NCBI GenBank assembly: GCA_031259225.1 | Contig: JAIRLT010000007.1 | Location: forward strand, 1-7,094 | Source: Prevotellaceae bacterium | GTDB lineage: Bacteria; Bacteroidota; Bacteroidia; Bacteroidales; UBA932 | DNA length: 7,094 nt | Direction: 5' to 3' | Shown here: piece after piece, positions 5,712-7,094 of the stretch | Layout: every line of letters begins with the position of its first letter | How positions within the stretch are numbered: position 1 is the stretch's first letter | Position numbers and translations under genes: made by a program | Notes under the pieces: generated by a model | The model's database searches: none | The model's input: the letters and a program-made list of their open reading frames with translations, nothing else | What the model was told of the DNA's origin: nothing

Positions 5712-6419
5712 ATGGACAGCAAGTATATTATCGATTTCCGTAATGTAAACATTTTTCAAGGAAGCCATTTGATTTTGAAAGAGGTAACATTACAAATAGA
5801 ACCCGGCGAATGGGTTTATTTCATTGGAAAAGTAGGAAGCGGAAAAACCAGCCTGGTACGCGCCATACATGGGGAAATACCCGTAGAAGACGGCTATGCC
5901 TGTGTCGCAGGGTTTGATTTGGCGACGATAAAAATAAAACATATCTCGCGGATGCGGCGTAAAATGGGCGTAGTCTTCCAAGATTTCCAACTGCTGCACG
6001 ACCGCACGGTATACGATAATTTATCCTTTGTCCTGCGGGCAACGGGCTGGCGCGATAAAAAATTGATTAACGAACGGATCATAAAAGTGCTGGAAGCCGT
6101 AGAACTGAAACGAAAAGCAATGGACATGCCGCACCAGCTCTCGGGCGGCGAACAGCAGCGCATTGCCATTGCGCGGGCACTGCTCAACAATCCGGAAATC
6201 ATCATTGCCGACGAACCAACCGGTAACCTCGACAGCGAAACCGCTACCGACATCATGAAAATCCTCCTCGACATCCACCGCCACGAAGGACCGGCAGTGA
6301 TTATGGTTACCCATAACCAGACTATCCTCAAAAACTATCCTGCCCGCACCCTCCGCTGCGACCGCGGGCAATTAGTGCCCGTCGAAAACAGCCGCGAAAT
6401 TGACTTCAGCGAATGGTAG
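5712..6419 (+). CDS. ftsE: FtsE-type ABC transporter ATPase
   Basis: This is a complete 235-residue ATP-binding subunit. All ABC motifs are present and canonical: Walker A GKVGSGKT (39-46), Q-loop glutamine 90 in VVFQDFQLL, signature LSGGE (143-147), Walker B IIIADE (163-168), D-loop GNLDS (171-175) and switch histidine 201. Overall sequence and length fit FtsE, the cytoplasmic ATPase that with the membrane protein FtsX controls cell-wall hydrolases at the division site. The related LolD and MacB-type ATPases share the ADEPTGNLD stretch, so the family is certain but FtsE rather than a close relative is a judgement. No FtsX gene is in the window and the gene appears to be transcribed alone, which leaves its membrane partner unknown. 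The start ATG at 5712 follows an AT-rich leader without a Shine-Dalgarno sequence, as is common in Bacteroidota. The upstream neighbour is divergent and the downstream one convergent. Confidence 0.85.
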   Translation: MDSKYIIDFRNVNIFQGSHLILKEVTLQIEPGEWVYFIGKVGSGKTSLVRAIHGEIPVEDGYACVAGFDLATIKIKHISRMRRKMGVVFQDFQLLHDRTVYDNLSFVLRATGWRDKKLINERIIKVLEAVELKRKAMDMPHQLSGGEQQRIAIARALLNNPEIIIADEPTGNLDSETATDIMKILLDIHRHEGPAVIMVTHNQTILKNYPARTLRCDRGQLVPVENSREIDFSEW

Positions 6420-6420
6420 A

Positions 6421-6542
6421 ACAGTTGGCAGTGGGCAGTAAACAGTAGGCAGTGGGCTGTCGCCGGCTACATTATTATTACTGGCTATCGCCTGCTGACT
6501 ATTTACTATTTACTGTTGACTATCTACTGCCTACTGCTTACT
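6421..6542. repeat. Inverted arrays of degenerate 7-bp repeats between convergent genes
   Basis: The left array (6421-6462) has six heptamers built on CAGTNNN, with CAGT or CTGT every 7 bp from 6422. The right array (about 6496-6542) has ACT every 7 bp at 6498, 6505, 6512, 6519, 6526, 6533 and 6540, which is the same unit inverted. A perfect 11-bp inverted pair, CAGTAGGCAGT (6443-6453) and ACTGCCTACTG (6526-6536), joins them. The middle holds a near-perfect direct repeat, GGCTGTCGCC (6455-6464) and GGCTATCGCC (6483-6492). The arrays start two bases after the ATPase stop codon and end at the first base of the acetyltransferase's stop codon. A large hairpin could act as a two-way transcription barrier, but there is no T-run, so terminator function is only inferred. 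Confidence 0.75.
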
Positions 6543-7078
6543 TATACAGTTTTCAGGTCGAAATACATGATGCGGGTATCGTCGTTGCAGTCTTGTTCGG
6601 TGAGGAATTTGAAGTCCTTCTTTTGGTAAAACGGCAAGGCATCGCGGTAGGCATCCACTATGAGGAAACGGCAGCCGGCACGTTGTGACTCGTTGATGTA
6701 CATGTTTTGAATGGTTAAGATAATACGGCTACCCAAGCCCTTACCTGCATGCTTTTTTGCGACCGCCAAACGACCGATTTTCACTGCCGGATAGCTTCTG
6801 CGCCGCTTATCATTAGGAATGATGCGGTTTATCTTGTTCCATACCGGCTGTTCCCTGTCGTTTTTAATCAGGCTGTCATTTGACAAAGAAAAATAGGCAA
6901 CGGTTTCGTCGCCAATTTGAAGCAAGTAGGTGACGGCAAGTAACGATTTTGAGTAATTTTTTGCATCTTTCAACAAGAAATCATTTAGGTCTCTGTCTTC
7001 GCTTTCAAACGCATTTATATCCATATTTGCCTCCAGCTTGACAATATCTATCAGGTTCAATATTGATTTCTCGCTCAT
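6542..7078 (-). CDS. GNAT-family N-acetyltransferase
   Basis: This 178-residue cytoplasmic enzyme is predicted to transfer an acetyl group from acetyl-CoA to an amine. The acetyl-CoA binding motif A is plain: beta strand AVKIGRLAV (98-106), then KHAGKGLGSRI (109-119), fitting the R/K-x-x-G-x-G/A loop. A later LPFYQKKDFKF (148-158) matches the GNAT motif B region, and its tyrosine 151 is a likely catalytic acid. The N-terminal FESEDRDLNDFLLKDAKNYSKSLLAVTYLL resembles the group that includes TacT/AtaT-like toxins and their solo relatives. No DUF1778-type antitoxin is visible; only 16 bases upstream remain in the window. An in-frame TAA at 7091-7093 fixes the start region, and the ATG at 7078 is the first start after it. 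The substrate is unknown. Whether it is a toxin, a resistance enzyme or a housekeeping acetyltransferase cannot be told here. Confidence 0.85.
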   Translation of the reverse strand: MSEKSILNLIDIVKLEANMDINAFESEDRDLNDFLLKDAKNYSKSLLAVTYLLQIGDETVAYFSLSNDSLIKNDREQPVWNKINRIIPNDKRRRSYPAVKIGRLAVAKKHAGKGLGSRIILTIQNMYINESQRAGCRFLIVDAYRDALPFYQKKDFKFLTEQDCNDDTRIMYFDLKTV

Positions 7079-7094
7079 GGTAACGGGAATTTAG

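Noticed and set aside
5894..6371. Open minus-strand frames of 145 and 116 codons opposite the FtsE-type gene
   Set aside because: The plus strand encodes every ABC motif in order, and the antisense products look like no known family.
6421..6542. CRISPR array
   Set aside because: Units are 7 bp and contiguous with no spacers; they are degenerate tandem repeats.

Overview
The window looks like a chromosomal segment of a Bacteroidota bacterium, most probably of the order Bacteroidales. Three things point there: promoter-like motifs of the Bacteroidota type (TAnnTTTG at -7), start codons without clear Shine-Dalgarno sequences and with AT-rich leaders, and the protein types themselves (a large secreted TPR protein beside a TonB-receptor-like outer-membrane barrel, and an FtsE-type ATPase). 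The genes are of moderate GC content. The spaces between them are much richer in AT and full of short degenerate repeats. The species cannot be named from the sequence alone.

Layout. Positions 1-659 hold no convincing protein gene. They hold a tandem 7-bp repeat (2-36) and then a large imperfect inverted-repeat element (64-616). The element's two arms, of 127 and 129 bp, are about 90% identical. Each arm carries an inward-facing TAnnTTTG motif and an identical 28-bp block with a perfect 8-9-8 palindrome. Inside the left end is a good intrinsic terminator, so the left promoter could make a small RNA of about 85 nt. A third set of short repeats (about 596-655) runs up to the next gene.

Positions 5573 to 660 on the minus strand form a two-gene operon: a 1013-residue exported TPR protein and, 15 bp downstream, a 618-residue outer-membrane beta-barrel with TonB-receptor features at its C-terminus but no recognisable plug. 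Together they probably form an envelope module of unknown substrate, with the TPR protein as periplasmic scaffold and the barrel as its outer-membrane partner. Divergent from them, after a 138-bp shared promoter region, is a complete FtsE-type ABC ATPase (5712-6419, plus strand). No FtsX permease is visible.

The ATPase gene converges on a GNAT-family acetyltransferase gene (6542-7078, minus strand). The 122-bp gap between them is almost entirely two inverted arrays of degenerate 7-bp repeats.

The most unusual material is the inverted-repeat element at 64-616, followed by the heptamer arrays and the uncharacterised TPR/barrel pair. The genes themselves are intact and look ordinary for the group.
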